Assembly (NCBI GenBank): GCA_947588915.1
Contig: CANPZA010000042.1
Location: 1-10,901, forward strand
Length of the DNA stretch: 10,901 bases
DNA from: an uncultured Clostridia bacterium
Lineage (GTDB): Bacteria > Bacillota_A > Clostridia > TANB77 > CAG-508
Direction of reading: 5' to 3'
The notes below the pieces were generated by a model, which was not told where the DNA came from, searched no databases, and saw only the letters and a program-made list of their open reading frames with translations. A program made the position numbers and the translations under genes. Every line of letters starts with the position of its first letter. The first letter of the stretch is position 1. Below, one piece after another: positions 1 to 6,876 of this stretch.

Positions 1-166
1 TAATTTTACATTTTATCTCAAAACTGGCATTTAGTCTTGGATTTCAAACCGGAATTTACTTTTGGAATTAACCTTTTATCAAATTGTTCTTGTTTGTTTT
101 CTATTTTTTTGGATTTTTTTGATTTGAAATTTTCGAATTAAATTTTTTTGATTTTTAAATGCATTT
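1..166. other. Intergenic AT-rich stretch, no gene seen
   Basis: No reading frame here has both a start codon and a ribosome binding site. A minus-strand frame is open for about 39 codons and is lysine-rich, but it has no usable start. The only structure I see is an imperfect direct repeat at 18-33 and 44-59 (roughly TCAAAMYGGMATTTA). It lies downstream of the terminator of the neighbouring operon. Confidence 0.4.
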
Positions 167-196
167 AAAAAAACTGTGATTATATTATCACAGTTT
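167..196 (-). terminator. Rho-independent terminator of the methyltransferase/pseudouridine synthase unit
   Basis: A perfect 10-bp inverted repeat (AAACTGTGAT at 171-180 and ATCACAGTTT at 187-196) has a 6-base loop. On the minus strand it is followed by a run of seven T (173-167). It starts 8 bases after the stop codon of the pseudouridine synthase gene. Confidence 0.88.
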
Positions 197-204
197 ACAT
201 ATTT

Positions 205-951
205 TTACAATGTCTTTTTATTTATTTTTTTAACTTTTAATCGCATTTTTCGACATTTTGTGGCATTACATTTTTCTATTTTAATATACACCATGTTCCG
301 AATTGGCTCTGGTAAATCTTTAAAAGTCTTTTTTTCTTTAGTTATTGGATGCTCTATAGTTAATTCATATGCCCATAAAGCAATTTGCTTACCTTTTCCT
401 CTTACTCCATATTTTTGATCTCCAAAAATACTATGTCCAAAGTTTGCAAGTTGCACTCTAATTTGATGATGTCTTCCTGTATGTAAGCTAATTTCTAATA
501 AACTTAAATCTTTTACTTCATTATATTTAAGTACTTTATAATCTAATTTCGCAAATTTAGCATTTTTCTTTTCTTTATTTACAACTTTACTAATATTATT
601 TCTTTCATCTTTATATAAATAATTTTCTAAAGTCCCCTCTTTTTCTTTCAATTTTCCATCTACTACTGCTAAATATTTTTTCTTAAAAGTTTTTAATCTC
701 ACTTGGTTACTTAATCTAGCTGCTGCTTTAGAAGTTTTTGCAAAAACCATAATTCCGCCTACTGGTCTATCTAATCTATGTACTAATCCTAAATACACAT
801 TTCCTGGCTTTTGATATTTCTCTTTTAAATATTGTTTTATTAGAGTTAACATATCAATATCTTCTGTTTTATCAGCTTGTGATGGAATATTAGGCTTTTT
901 TTCTACTACTATAATATGATTATCTTCGTATAATATTTTTAAATCTTGCAT
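205..951 (-). CDS. RluA/RluD-family RNA pseudouridine synthase
   Basis: The 248-residue product should isomerise specific uridines of rRNA or tRNA to pseudouridine. The family signature HRLDRPVGG is at residues 58-66, with the catalytic aspartate at D61. The downstream motif HTGRHHQIRVQL (about 157-168) and GDQKYG (about 177-182) match the family core. There is no N-terminal S4 RNA-binding domain, so it resembles the short RluA-like forms. The last 30 or so residues form an unusual Lys/Arg-rich tail (from about 219), which may contribute to RNA binding (inference). The ATG immediately follows the TAA of the upstream methyltransferase gene, and its GGGAGA ribosome binding site lies inside that gene, so the two are probably translationally coupled. 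The exact target base cannot be told from sequence. Confidence 0.93.
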   Translation of the reverse strand: MQDLKILYEDNHIIVVEKKPNIPSQADKTEDIDMLTLIKQYLKEKYQKPGNVYLGLVHRLDRPVGGIMVFAKTSKAAARLSNQVRLKTFKKKYLAVVDGKLKEKEGTLENYLYKDERNNISKVVNKEKKNAKFAKLDYKVLKYNEVKDLSLLEISLHTGRHHQIRVQLANFGHSIFGDQKYGVRGKGKQIALWAYELTIEHPITKEKKTFKDLPEPIRNMVYIKIEKCNATKCRKMRLKVKKINKKTL

Positions 952-1816
952 TTATTTCTCCCATCTTCCATAAATACCACATGGTAATATTAATTTTGAA
1001 TTTTCCATTGGAAGTCCTATTTCTCCACATTCTAATTTTCCTTTATATTTTTTGTCTATCATTAAGCTTAATATATTTTGTAAAACTGTACTAGATATGC
1101 CAGTTGTATATGAGTTAATTAAGAAAAATAATGGATTATCAGATAATACTTTTGAACACAATTCTACCAAATCATAAATATTTTCTTCAAATTGCCATAC
1201 TTCTCCTCTTGCCCCTCTTCCATAAGATGGTGGATCCATTATTATCGCATCATATTTATTTCCCCTTCTTATTTCTCTATTTACAAATTTTATTACATCA
1301 TCAACTATAAACCTAACTGTTTTGTCTTGTAATCCTGAAGATATAACATTTTCTTTTGCCCATGTAGTCATACCTTTTGAACTATCAACATGACATACTG
1401 ATGCTCCTGCAGATAAACAAGCTACAGTTGCTCCGACCAGTATATGCAAATAAATTTAATACTTTCACTTCTTTTTTTGCTGTTTTTATTTTATTTATCA
1501 TCCAATCCCAATTAACTGCTTGTTCTGGAAATAGTCCTGTATGTTTAAATCCCATTGGTTTTATATTAAAGGTTAAATTTTTATAGTGCACTTGCCATGT
1601 TTTTGGCATTTTGCCTTTAAATTCCCATGAACCTCCACCTGTTTTACTTCTATGATATTTTGCATTTACTTTATTCCATTTTTCTGGGAAGCTTTTATCT
1701 TTCCATATTATTTGTGGGTCTGGTCTTGCTAAAACAACATCTCCCCATTTTTCTAATTTTTCTCCATTTGCCATATCTAATATCTTATATTGTTTCCATT
1801 CATTTGCTAATTTCAT
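952..1816 (-). pseudogene. Class I SAM-dependent RNA methyltransferase-like gene, frameshifted
   Basis: The two halves of one protein lie in different frames. The N-terminal part (from M at 1816) runs through LNLFAYTG, the glycine-rich SAM-binding strand. The C-terminal part resumes at GATVACLSAGASVCHVD and contains the MDPPSYGRG motif typical of RlmI-like methyltransferases. Removing one base at 1434-1436 (GGTCGGA to GGNGGA) restores FAYTGGATVAC and a product of about 287 residues, the expected length. The extra base is not in a homopolymer. The gene is therefore either a recent pseudogene, a programmed frameshift (no slippery site seen) or an assembly error. An in-frame ATG at 1837 has no ribosome binding site. 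The ATG at 1816 has AAAGGA 12 bases upstream, so I prefer it, weakly. The pseudouridine synthase gene follows without a gap. Confidence 0.85.
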
Positions 1817-1820
1817 AAAA

Positions 1821-1849
1821 AATACTATTCCTTTCATTAGAATAGTATT
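1821..1849. promoter_or_regulatory. Dyad (possible operator) over the predicted start of transcription
   Basis: There is a perfect 10-bp inverted repeat, AATACTATTC (1821-1830) and GAATAGTATT (1840-1849), with 9 bases between the arms. It abuts the -10 box at 1850-1855 and spans the predicted transcription start near 1843 and the ribosome binding site (TCCTTT on +, 1829-1834). Because only part of the distal arm would be transcribed from that start, a DNA operator for a dimeric repressor fits better than an RNA hairpin. If transcription starts further upstream, it would instead form a hairpin followed by six T just before the ATG. Confidence 0.55.
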
Positions 1850-1878
1850 ATTTTAACATATTTTGTTGATTTTTCCAA
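1850..1878 (-). promoter_or_regulatory. Sigma-A-type promoter of the methyltransferase/pseudouridine synthase unit
   Basis: On the minus strand, TTGGAA (1878-1873) and TAAAAT (1855-1850) are 17 bases apart. The predicted start is near 1843. The -35 box overlaps a hairpin (1877-1895) at the end of the preceding gene. Confidence 0.65.
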
Positions 1879-1895
1879 GTTTATTTTATAAACTT
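1877..1895 (-). other. Hairpin at the end of the small membrane protein gene
   Basis: A perfect 8-bp inverted repeat (AAGTTTAT and ATAAACTT, 3-base loop) includes the TAA stop codon at 1886-1888. No T-run follows on either strand, so it is not a standard intrinsic terminator. It may act in mRNA 3'-end protection, or it may be incidental. Confidence 0.4.
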
Positions 1896-2095
1896 CGTAA
1901 TATCCCTATAAAACTATTTATCATAATAATATTAATAGTAGAAAATAATAAAAAAGTAATAACTATAGTAGTTATAAACCTATGTTTTTTTATTATTTTA
2001 TGGAGTTTACTTGTCCAATTTTCTCTTCTCATTTGAAGTCTGTTTAATTTTGTATTATATCTTATTTTAAAAATTTCATCATTAGTATATTCCAT
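1886..2095 (-). CDS. Small single-pass membrane protein of unknown function
   Basis: The product has 69 residues. The first 38 or so are polar and strongly charged (many Lys, Arg and Asn). A hydrophobic helix follows (about residues 40-62, starting at FITTIVITFLLF), with a short tail ending in LRSL. By the positive-inside rule the basic N-terminus should be cytoplasmic. A strong AAGGGGG ribosome binding site 7 bases upstream of the ATG supports real translation. I see no enzymatic motif. The sequence resembles small conserved hypothetical proteins common in Clostridia (recollection, not verified). No clear promoter is visible upstream, only weak AT-rich -10 candidates. Confidence 0.75.
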   Translation of the reverse strand: MEYTNDEIFKIRYNTKLNRLQMRRENWTSKLHKIIKKHRFITTIVITFLLFSTINIIMINSFIGILRSL

Positions 2096-2179
2096 AAAAA
2101 TTCCCCCTTAAATTTATTTCCTTATATATATATTCACAAAATTTTTAAATATGACTAAAATTTTAAAAAAAATTTTCAA

Positions 2180-2208
2180 TTGCAAACTTTTTTTATTTAT
2201 GATATTAT
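2180..2208 (+). promoter_or_regulatory. Sigma-A-type promoter of the 59-residue peptide gene
   Basis: TTGCAA (2180-2185) and TATTAT (2203-2208) are exactly 17 bases apart. The predicted start near 2215 gives a leader of about 50 bases with a short hairpin (AGGGA/TCCCT, 2228-2241) before the ribosome binding site. Confidence 0.55.
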
Positions 2209-2263
2209 ATTTATGTAACTTTTTACTAGGGAAAAGTCCCTTATTTTCAAAGGAGGTATTCCT

Positions 2264-2443
2264 ATGAAAAAATTTTTTTTAGTTACTTTGTTAGGTTTAT
2301 GTGTTCAAACACTTATTATTAGTGCTTTTTCCCATAAATCTAAATCGCATAATTCTATCCTAGAATATGCACCAGCATTAGGTATATATGCATTAATAAA
2401 GAAAAAGAATTATATCCTAATGAAAAAAGCAGAGAGTTCTTAA
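2264..2443 (+). CDS. Short secreted or membrane peptide, unknown function
   Basis: The reading frame has 59 codons. It opens with MKKFFLVTLLGLCVQTLIIS, a positively charged start followed by a hydrophobic stretch like a signal peptide or membrane anchor. A polar, lysine-rich remainder ends in KKAESS. A near-consensus AAAGGAGG (2249-2256) stands 7 bases before the ATG, and a good promoter lies at 2180-2208, so expression is plausible. AGGA/TCCT around the ribosome binding site (2251-2263) could form a weak stem. Its last codons overlap the uvrC stop codon by a few bases and contain the uvrC terminator stem, so the two genes converge with no spacer. No clear signal peptidase site is visible, so it may remain membrane-anchored. 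I do not recognise a family. Confidence 0.6.
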   Translation: MKKFFLVTLLGLCVQTLIISAFSHKSKSHNSILEYAPALGIYALIKKKNYILMKKAESS

Positions 2444-2451
2444 TTCTCTGC
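2423..2451 (-). terminator. Terminator of the hpt-uvrC operon
   Basis: On the minus strand, GCAGAGA and TCTCTGC form a 7-bp stem (2429-2435 with 2445-2451), extended by one G-T pair, followed by six T (2428-2423). The stem begins within the last sense codons of uvrC and covers its stop codon. The same bases encode the C-terminus of the convergent small plus-strand gene. Confidence 0.8.
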
Positions 2452-4248
2452 TTCTAATATTCTTTGTGCTATTTCTTTACTAATTCCTTTTACTTCCATT
2501 AATTCTTCTATACTTGCTTTTTTTATTTTTTCAACACTTCCAAAATGTTTTAATAAAGCCTTTTTCTTGACTTCTCCTATTCCTTCAATATCATCTAACT
2601 CTGATTTAGTAATTTGCTTATCTCTTAATTTTCTATGATATGTTATTGCTGTATCATGTACAGTATCTTGAAATTTTGTAATTAAATTCATTAATGCTTG
2701 TGATATCTCCAACTCTTTTCTATTTTCATCCATTAATGCTCTAGTTCTATGTTTATCATCTTTAACCATTCCAAATACTGGTATATCTAAATGATGTTTT
2801 TTAGCCTCGTCCCCAAATGAATCAATTGCTTTTTTTATGGCTCTTATTTGTGTTATACCTCCATCTGCAAATATGACATCTGGTAATTTTCCAAATCCTC
2901 CGTTTGGGTTTTCTATTGAATGTTTTAATCTTCTTTTTATTACCTCTTCCATACATCTTGGATCATCTTGTGTAAATACTGTTTTTATCTTAAATCTTCT
3001 AGATAAATTTTTCTTAATTTCTCCATCTTGCATAACACACATCCCAGCAACCATAAATTCTCCATAAATATTAGAGATATCAAAAGTTTCTATTTTTCTT
3101 GGTAACTTATTTAATTTCAAGACTTGCTTTAGTTCCATCAGAATTTCATTTTTATCTTTTTCTCTATTTTCTAATGTTACTTTGCTATTCATTTCTGCCA
3201 TTTCCACAAAACGTAATTTTTCTCCTTTTTTAGGTGTCTTTATTTCCACTTTTTTTCCTAAAATTGTTGATAACCATTGTTCAATAGCTTCTTTGTCTTC
3301 AATTTCTTCCCTTATCATAATCTTATTTGGTATATTAGGATTGTCTAGATAGAATTGTTTTATAAATCCTGATAATATTTCTTTATCATCCATGTCTTTT
3401 AAATCTGCATAAAAATAGTGTTCTCTTCCAATCATTTTACTTCCTCTGACAAAGAAAATTTCTATACAAACTTGTAATTCTGATTTTGCAATACCTATAA
3501 CATCTATACTATTTTCAGAAATATTAGATACTTTTTGTTTTTCAGAAACTCTTTCAATTGCCTGAATTTTATCTCTTATGTATGCTGCTTTTTCAAATTC
3601 CAATTTTTTAGATGCATTATCCATCTGTTCTTCTAAATCTTTTATTACTTTATCTATTTTTCCATCTAATAAGTCTATAATTTCATCAATCTGTTTTCTA
3701 TATTCTTCTTTTGTAATATTGCCTGTGCAAGGAGCAAAACATTTATTAATGTGATAATTTAAACAAGGTCTTGTCCTATCTTTCAATGTTCTGCACTGGC
3801 GAATTTTATATTTTTCTTTTATGAAATTAACCATTTCTTTTGCTGCTCCTGGATTTGCATATGGTCCAAAATATTTTGAGCCATCATTTACTATCCTTCT
3901 TGTTATAAATACTCCTGGATAATCTGATGGTAAGTCAATTTTTATATATGGATATGTTTTATCATCTTTTAATAAGACATTGAATTTTGGTCTGTTTTTC
4001 TTAATTAAATTACATTCCAAAATTAATGCCTCTGCTTCATTATCTACTACTATATATTCAAAATGATCTATTAAGCTTACCATTTTTTCTATTCTAGCTG
4101 TTTTATTATTTTTTCTAAAATATTGCCTTACTCTATTTTTTAAAGATATTGCTTTTCCGACATAGATTATATTATCATCTTTGTCTTTCATTATATAAAC
4201 TCCTGGTTTATTAGGCAATTTTTTTAATTCATTTTCAATATTAAACAT
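2440..4248 (-). CDS. uvrC: UvrABC system protein C (excinuclease subunit)
   Basis: This is the nucleotide excision repair nuclease, which makes the 3' and 5' cuts around a lesion marked by UvrA/UvrB. The 602-residue length is normal. Domains in order: an N-terminal GIY-YIG nuclease (about 14-92, with GVYIM and IIYVGKA); a four-cysteine cluster C152, C162, C170, C174, spaced like the Fe-S cysteines reported for UvrC; a UVR motif that contacts UvrB (about 200-237); an RNase H-like 5' nuclease domain (DISN near 393, FADGG near 460, VKDDKHRTRAL near 494); and a C-terminal double helix-hairpin-helix (IEGIGEVKKKALLKHFG and VKGISKEIAQRIL). It starts 11 bases after hpt with an AGAAGG ribosome binding site, so it is co-transcribed with hpt. 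All key regions look intact. Confidence 0.97.
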   Translation of the reverse strand: MFNIENELKKLPNKPGVYIMKDKDDNIIYVGKAISLKNRVRQYFRKNNKTARIEKMVSLIDHFEYIVVDNEAEALILECNLIKKNRPKFNVLLKDDKTYPYIKIDLPSDYPGVFITRRIVNDGSKYFGPYANPGAAKEMVNFIKEKYKIRQCRTLKDRTRPCLNYHINKCFAPCTGNITKEEYRKQIDEIIDLLDGKIDKVIKDLEEQMDNASKKLEFEKAAYIRDKIQAIERVSEKQKVSNISENSIDVIGIAKSELQVCIEIFFVRGSKMIGREHYFYADLKDMDDKEILSGFIKQFYLDNPNIPNKIMIREEIEDKEAIEQWLSTILGKKVEIKTPKKGEKLRFVEMAEMNSKVTLENREKDKNEILMELKQVLKLNKLPRKIETFDISNIYGEFMVAGMCVMQDGEIKKNLSRRFKIKTVFTQDDPRCMEEVIKRRLKHSIENPNGGFGKLPDVIFADGGITQIRAIKKAIDSFGDEAKKHHLDIPVFGMVKDDKHRTRALMDENRKELEISQALMNLITKFQDTVHDTAITYHRKLRDKQITKSELDDIEGIGEVKKKALLKHFGSVEKIKKASIEELMEVKGISKEIAQRILEAEN

Positions 4249-4259
4249 TTTTATACCTT

Positions 4260-4775
4260 CTATTCAAAATATCCTATATATGGTAAATTTCTATATTGTT
4301 CATTATAATCTAATCCATATCCTATTACATATTTATCTTCTATTGAAAAACCAATATAATCTACATTTAATTCTAATACTCTTCTTGATGGTTTTGATAA
4401 CATTGTAGCAATTCGTATACTATTTGGTGCTTTTTGTTTTAAATGTTCTAATATATAAGTTAAAGTCCTTCCTGTGTCTATAATATCTTCGACTATTATA
4501 ACATCTTTACCTTCTATCGAATTTCTAATATCTTTATTTATTTTTACATTTCCGGTGCTTTCGGTTCCATGATAACTTGTAGCATCTATAAAGTCAAATT
4601 CTATATTGTTTTTGATGTTTTTTGCAAGTTCTGTCATAAAGAATACAGAACCTTTTAAAATTCCAACAAATACTATATCTTTTCCTTTATAATCTTCCTC
4701 AATTTGTTTTCCTATTTCTTCTATTCTTTTTTCTAATTTTGTTTTATTAATTAATACATTTATTTCTTTCATCAT
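4260..4775 (-). CDS. hpt: Hypoxanthine phosphoribosyltransferase
   Basis: A purine-salvage enzyme that joins hypoxanthine or guanine to PRPP, giving IMP or GMP. The 171-residue length is typical. Visible motifs are the pyrophosphate loop LKGS (40-43), the flexible loop SYHGTESTG (67-75), the PRPP-binding signature VIIVEDIIDTGRTL (92-105, acidic pair E96/D97) and the purine-side segment VIGYGLDYNEQYRNLPYIG near the end. Two ATG codons are adjacent (4775 and 4772). The AGGAG site lies 5 and 8 bases upstream of them, so the second is equally likely or better. A consensus promoter lies just upstream. The gene sits between a (p)ppGpp synthetase gene and uvrC. In Firmicutes, HPRT is a known target of (p)ppGpp inhibition, which makes that neighbour suggestive. 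Confidence 0.96.
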   Translation of the reverse strand: MMKEINVLINKTKLEKRIEEIGKQIEEDYKGKDIVFVGILKGSVFFMTELAKNIKNNIEFDFIDATSYHGTESTGNVKINKDIRNSIEGKDVIIVEDIIDTGRTLTYILEHLKQKAPNSIRIATMLSKPSRRVLELNVDYIGFSIEDKYVIGYGLDYNEQYRNLPYIGYFE

Positions 4776-4803
4776 AAGTTCTCCTATATTTTTATTTTTT
4801 TCA

Positions 4804-4832
4804 ATTATACTAAATTATACTAACTTTTTCAA
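4804..4832 (-). promoter_or_regulatory. Consensus sigma-A promoter of hpt-uvrC
   Basis: On the minus strand, TTGAAA (4832-4827) and a perfect TATAAT (4809-4804) are 17 bases apart, giving a leader of about 22 bases before hpt. The -10 sequence is part of a perfect tandem 10-bp repeat (ATTATACTAA at 4804-4813 and 4814-4823), so a second TATAAT lies 10 bases upstream. Confidence 0.85.
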
Positions 4833-4851
4833 TATTTATAGTTATAGGATT

Positions 4852-5451
4852 TTATAAATAATTCTTTTTATTTGAATTTTTTTCTGGTTTGTACTTAATT
4901 TTATGTTCTAAATTTGCCCAAAAGTCCATTGCAATTGTTCTAATTTGTATTTCTATTTTCACAAATATAGTTTTCTCTAATAAAATAACTGGTATTTCTA
5001 CAATTAAGTGATAACTTGAATATCCACTTTTTTTAGGAGTTGTTATATAATCTTTTTCTTTTAAAACCTTTATTTCTTCCATTTGTTCTATTATTTTTTT
5101 TATAGTAAATATGTCCTTTTTTAAAGGACATATTATTCTAATTCCTGCTATATCATTAATATTTTCTATCATATTATAATAATCTAGTTTTAATTTTCTT
5201 TTTTCCATTTTGTTAATTATACTTTCTGGTCTTTTTATTCTAATATCTATATGGTCTATTAGATTATAATTTTTAAATATTTTATATTCATCTTTTAGCA
5301 TTTCTAATTTATTTGTTAATTCTTTAATTCCAGATGTATAAATAAACATTATTTTTTTGAATGTTTCATCTTCTATTTTTAATTTTTGTTTATTGTCTAT
5401 AACTTTTTTGATATCTATTAATTCTTTTATTTTTCCATTCTTTTGTTCCAT
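4852..5451 (-). CDS. Small alarmone synthetase (RelQ/YjbM-like GTP pyrophosphokinase), short C-terminus
   Basis: The protein should transfer pyrophosphate from ATP to GTP or GDP, making (p)ppGpp. It has only the synthetase domain, with no HD hydrolase, TGS or ACT domains. Motifs are RIKRPESI (71-78, ATP side), DIAGIRII (100-107), DYITTPKKSGYSSYHL (134-149, the G-loop; most relatives have Arg where this has the first Ser of YSSYH), EIQIRT (167-172 with catalytic Glu167), MDFW (175-178) and EH (182-183). RelQ/YjbM proteins continue for about 35-40 helical residues after this point. Here only a Lys/Asn-rich tail follows before the stop, and no other frame supplies the missing helix. The N-terminus is about 30 residues longer than in YjbM. 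The ribosome binding site is AAAGAGG, about 9-10 bases from the ATG. No clear terminator follows and the promoter is unclear. Confidence 0.88.
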   Translation of the reverse strand: MEQKNGKIKELIDIKKVIDNKQKLKIEDETFKKIMFIYTSGIKELTNKLEMLKDEYKIFKNYNLIDHIDIRIKRPESIINKMEKRKLKLDYYNMIENINDIAGIRIICPLKKDIFTIKKIIEQMEEIKVLKEKDYITTPKKSGYSSYHLIVEIPVILLEKTIFVKIEIQIRTIAMDFWANLEHKIKYKPEKNSNKKNYL

Positions 5452-5491
5452 ATAACATACACCTCTTTCTTTTTATTTATTAGTATATGCT

Positions 5492-5505
5492 ATATAATAT
5501 TATAT
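5492..5505. repeat. AT-only palindrome upstream of the alarmone synthetase gene
   Basis: The 14-base sequence ATATAATATTATAT is perfectly self-complementary. It contains TATAAT-like boxes on both strands in the 136-base gap between the proS terminator and the synthetase start. No -35 box at a good distance is evident, so whether this is the promoter is open. Confidence 0.35.
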
Positions 5506-5555
5506 TATTTTTATTAATTGTTTCTTATTTGATACTTTTCAATAAGTTTTTATAG

Positions 5556-5587
5556 AAAAAGAAGAAAAGTCTTTTTGACTTCTCTTC
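5556..5587 (-). terminator. Terminator of the scpB-proS operon
   Basis: An 11-bp stem with one G-T pair (5577-5587 with 5561-5571) has a 5-base loop. On the minus strand it is followed by TTTTT (5560-5556). It begins immediately after the proS stop codon (5588-5590). Confidence 0.87.
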
Positions 5588-6874
5588 CTAATTTTTTCTA
5601 AATTTTTCAATTAATTCTTTTAATGAAATTATTTGTTTTTCTCCTGTCTTTATATTTTCTAATTCTATATTTTCTCCATTTTCTTTTTCACCTACTACAA
5701 TAATGTAAGGCGTACCTAGAATTTTACTATCTTTTATTTTTGCACCAATGCTTATATTTTCTCTATCATCTAAAATAGTATCAATTCCTTCTTTTTGTAA
5801 ATTTTTATATAATTCATTTGCTTTTTTTACTTTTTGCTCATTATCCATTTTGGGAATAATCTGAATTTTGTATGGGGCTATAGTTTCTGGTAGGGAAAAT
5901 CCGCATGGTCCAAACTTATCATCTTTAATTAAGCATTGTTCATATAAAGTTGCAACTGTTCTACTAACACCTATTCCATAACATCCCATGTAATATAATC
6001 CATCTTTTCCATCTTGATTTGTAAATTTTCCATTCATTATTTCTGAGTATCTTGTTCCTAATTGAAATATGTGTCCTAATTCTATTGCTCTAATTTCTTT
6101 AAATCTAGAAATATCTTCAATGCCATATTCTTCTTTTAGATAGTCTTTATAATTTTCTCTTTCTAATATTTCTGTATTTAATCCTATTCCTGTTTCTTCA
6201 TCATATAGAATTTTGTCTTCTCCTTGATTAGAAATCATCATAAATTCTTCTGATTTTTTTCCTCCCATTGCTCCATTGTCAGCTACTATAGGAATTACAT
6301 TCATTCCTATTTTTTCAAATATTTCTATAAATGCTTTTCTTATATTTTCATAAGATTTTTCCATTGCTTTTTCATCTACATCAAAACTATATGCATCTAG
6401 CATAGGAAAAGCCTTTCCTCTTAATAAATAACCTCTTGTTCTTATTTCGTTTCTAAACTTCTCTCCTATTTGATAATATGTCACAGGTAAATTTTTATAA
6501 GATTTTAATTTTCCTCTAGCAAACTCAACAATTGCTTCTTCTCCAGTTGGTGCTAAGCAAAATGTACCTTTATTAGATTCTGTTACTAACATTGTACCAT
6601 CATTTACATAGTGATCATATCTTCCTGAATTTTTCCATATTGTGTCTGGTTGTAAAGTTGGAAGTAGTACTTCTGTACAACCATACTTATTTAATGTTTC
6701 TACTATTATTTTTTCTATATTTCTCCTTACTAATAATGGTATTGTATTATATCCAAATAATCCTGCACCATATTGTACTAATTGTCCTGTTTGTATTAAT
6801 ATGCTTTGACCTGGATACATTTCATCTATATTTTTTAATTTTATATTTCCAAATCCTGTTTGTGATAATTTCAT
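5588..6874 (-). CDS. proS: Prolyl-tRNA synthetase, short form without the editing insertion
   Basis: A class II synthetase that charges tRNA-Pro with proline. At 428 residues it matches the short type-2 ProRS and not the roughly 570-residue common bacterial form. Motif 1 is around LLPTLQPDTIWKNSGRYD (70-87), the TGEE loop is at 110-113, motif 2 is FRNEIRTRGYLLRGKAF (140-156) followed by MLDAYSFD, and motif 3 is MGCYGIGVSRTVATLYEQ (286-303). An anticodon-binding domain spans about 333-428. Between motifs 2 and 3 there are only about 130 residues, so the INS domain that clears Ala-tRNA-Pro is absent. Motif 2 is divergent: RGKAF and MLDAYSF replace the usual RGREF and MKDAYSF. Its AGAGGA site lies at the end of scpB and the ATG is 2 bases past the scpB stop, which indicates translational coupling. 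Confidence 0.94.
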   Translation of the reverse strand: MKLSQTGFGNIKLKNIDEMYPGQSILIQTGQLVQYGAGLFGYNTIPLLVRRNIEKIIVETLNKYGCTEVLLPTLQPDTIWKNSGRYDHYVNDGTMLVTESNKGTFCLAPTGEEAIVEFARGKLKSYKNLPVTYYQIGEKFRNEIRTRGYLLRGKAFPMLDAYSFDVDEKAMEKSYENIRKAFIEIFEKIGMNVIPIVADNGAMGGKKSEEFMMISNQGEDKILYDEETGIGLNTEILERENYKDYLKEEYGIEDISRFKEIRAIELGHIFQLGTRYSEIMNGKFTNQDGKDGLYYMGCYGIGVSRTVATLYEQCLIKDDKFGPCGFSLPETIAPYKIQIIPKMDNEQKVKKANELYKNLQKEGIDTILDDRENISIGAKIKDSKILGTPYIIVVGEKENGENIELENIKTGEKQIISLKELIEKFRKN

Positions 6875-6876
6875 TT

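Noticed and set aside
1..166. Minus-strand lysine-rich frame as the end of a gene
   Set aside because: It has no start codon or ribosome binding site and lies beyond the operon terminator. The composition alone is explained by AT-rich DNA.
176..418. Plus-strand frame of 80 codons
   Set aside because: It is antisense to the pseudouridine synthase gene and its terminator, with no ribosome binding site and a Phe/Ile-rich composition typical of reverse-strand shadows.
952..1449. The C-terminal methyltransferase half as an independent gene starting at TTG
   Set aside because: The start would lack a ribosome binding site and the first residues. The sequence continues the N-terminal half exactly when one base is removed.
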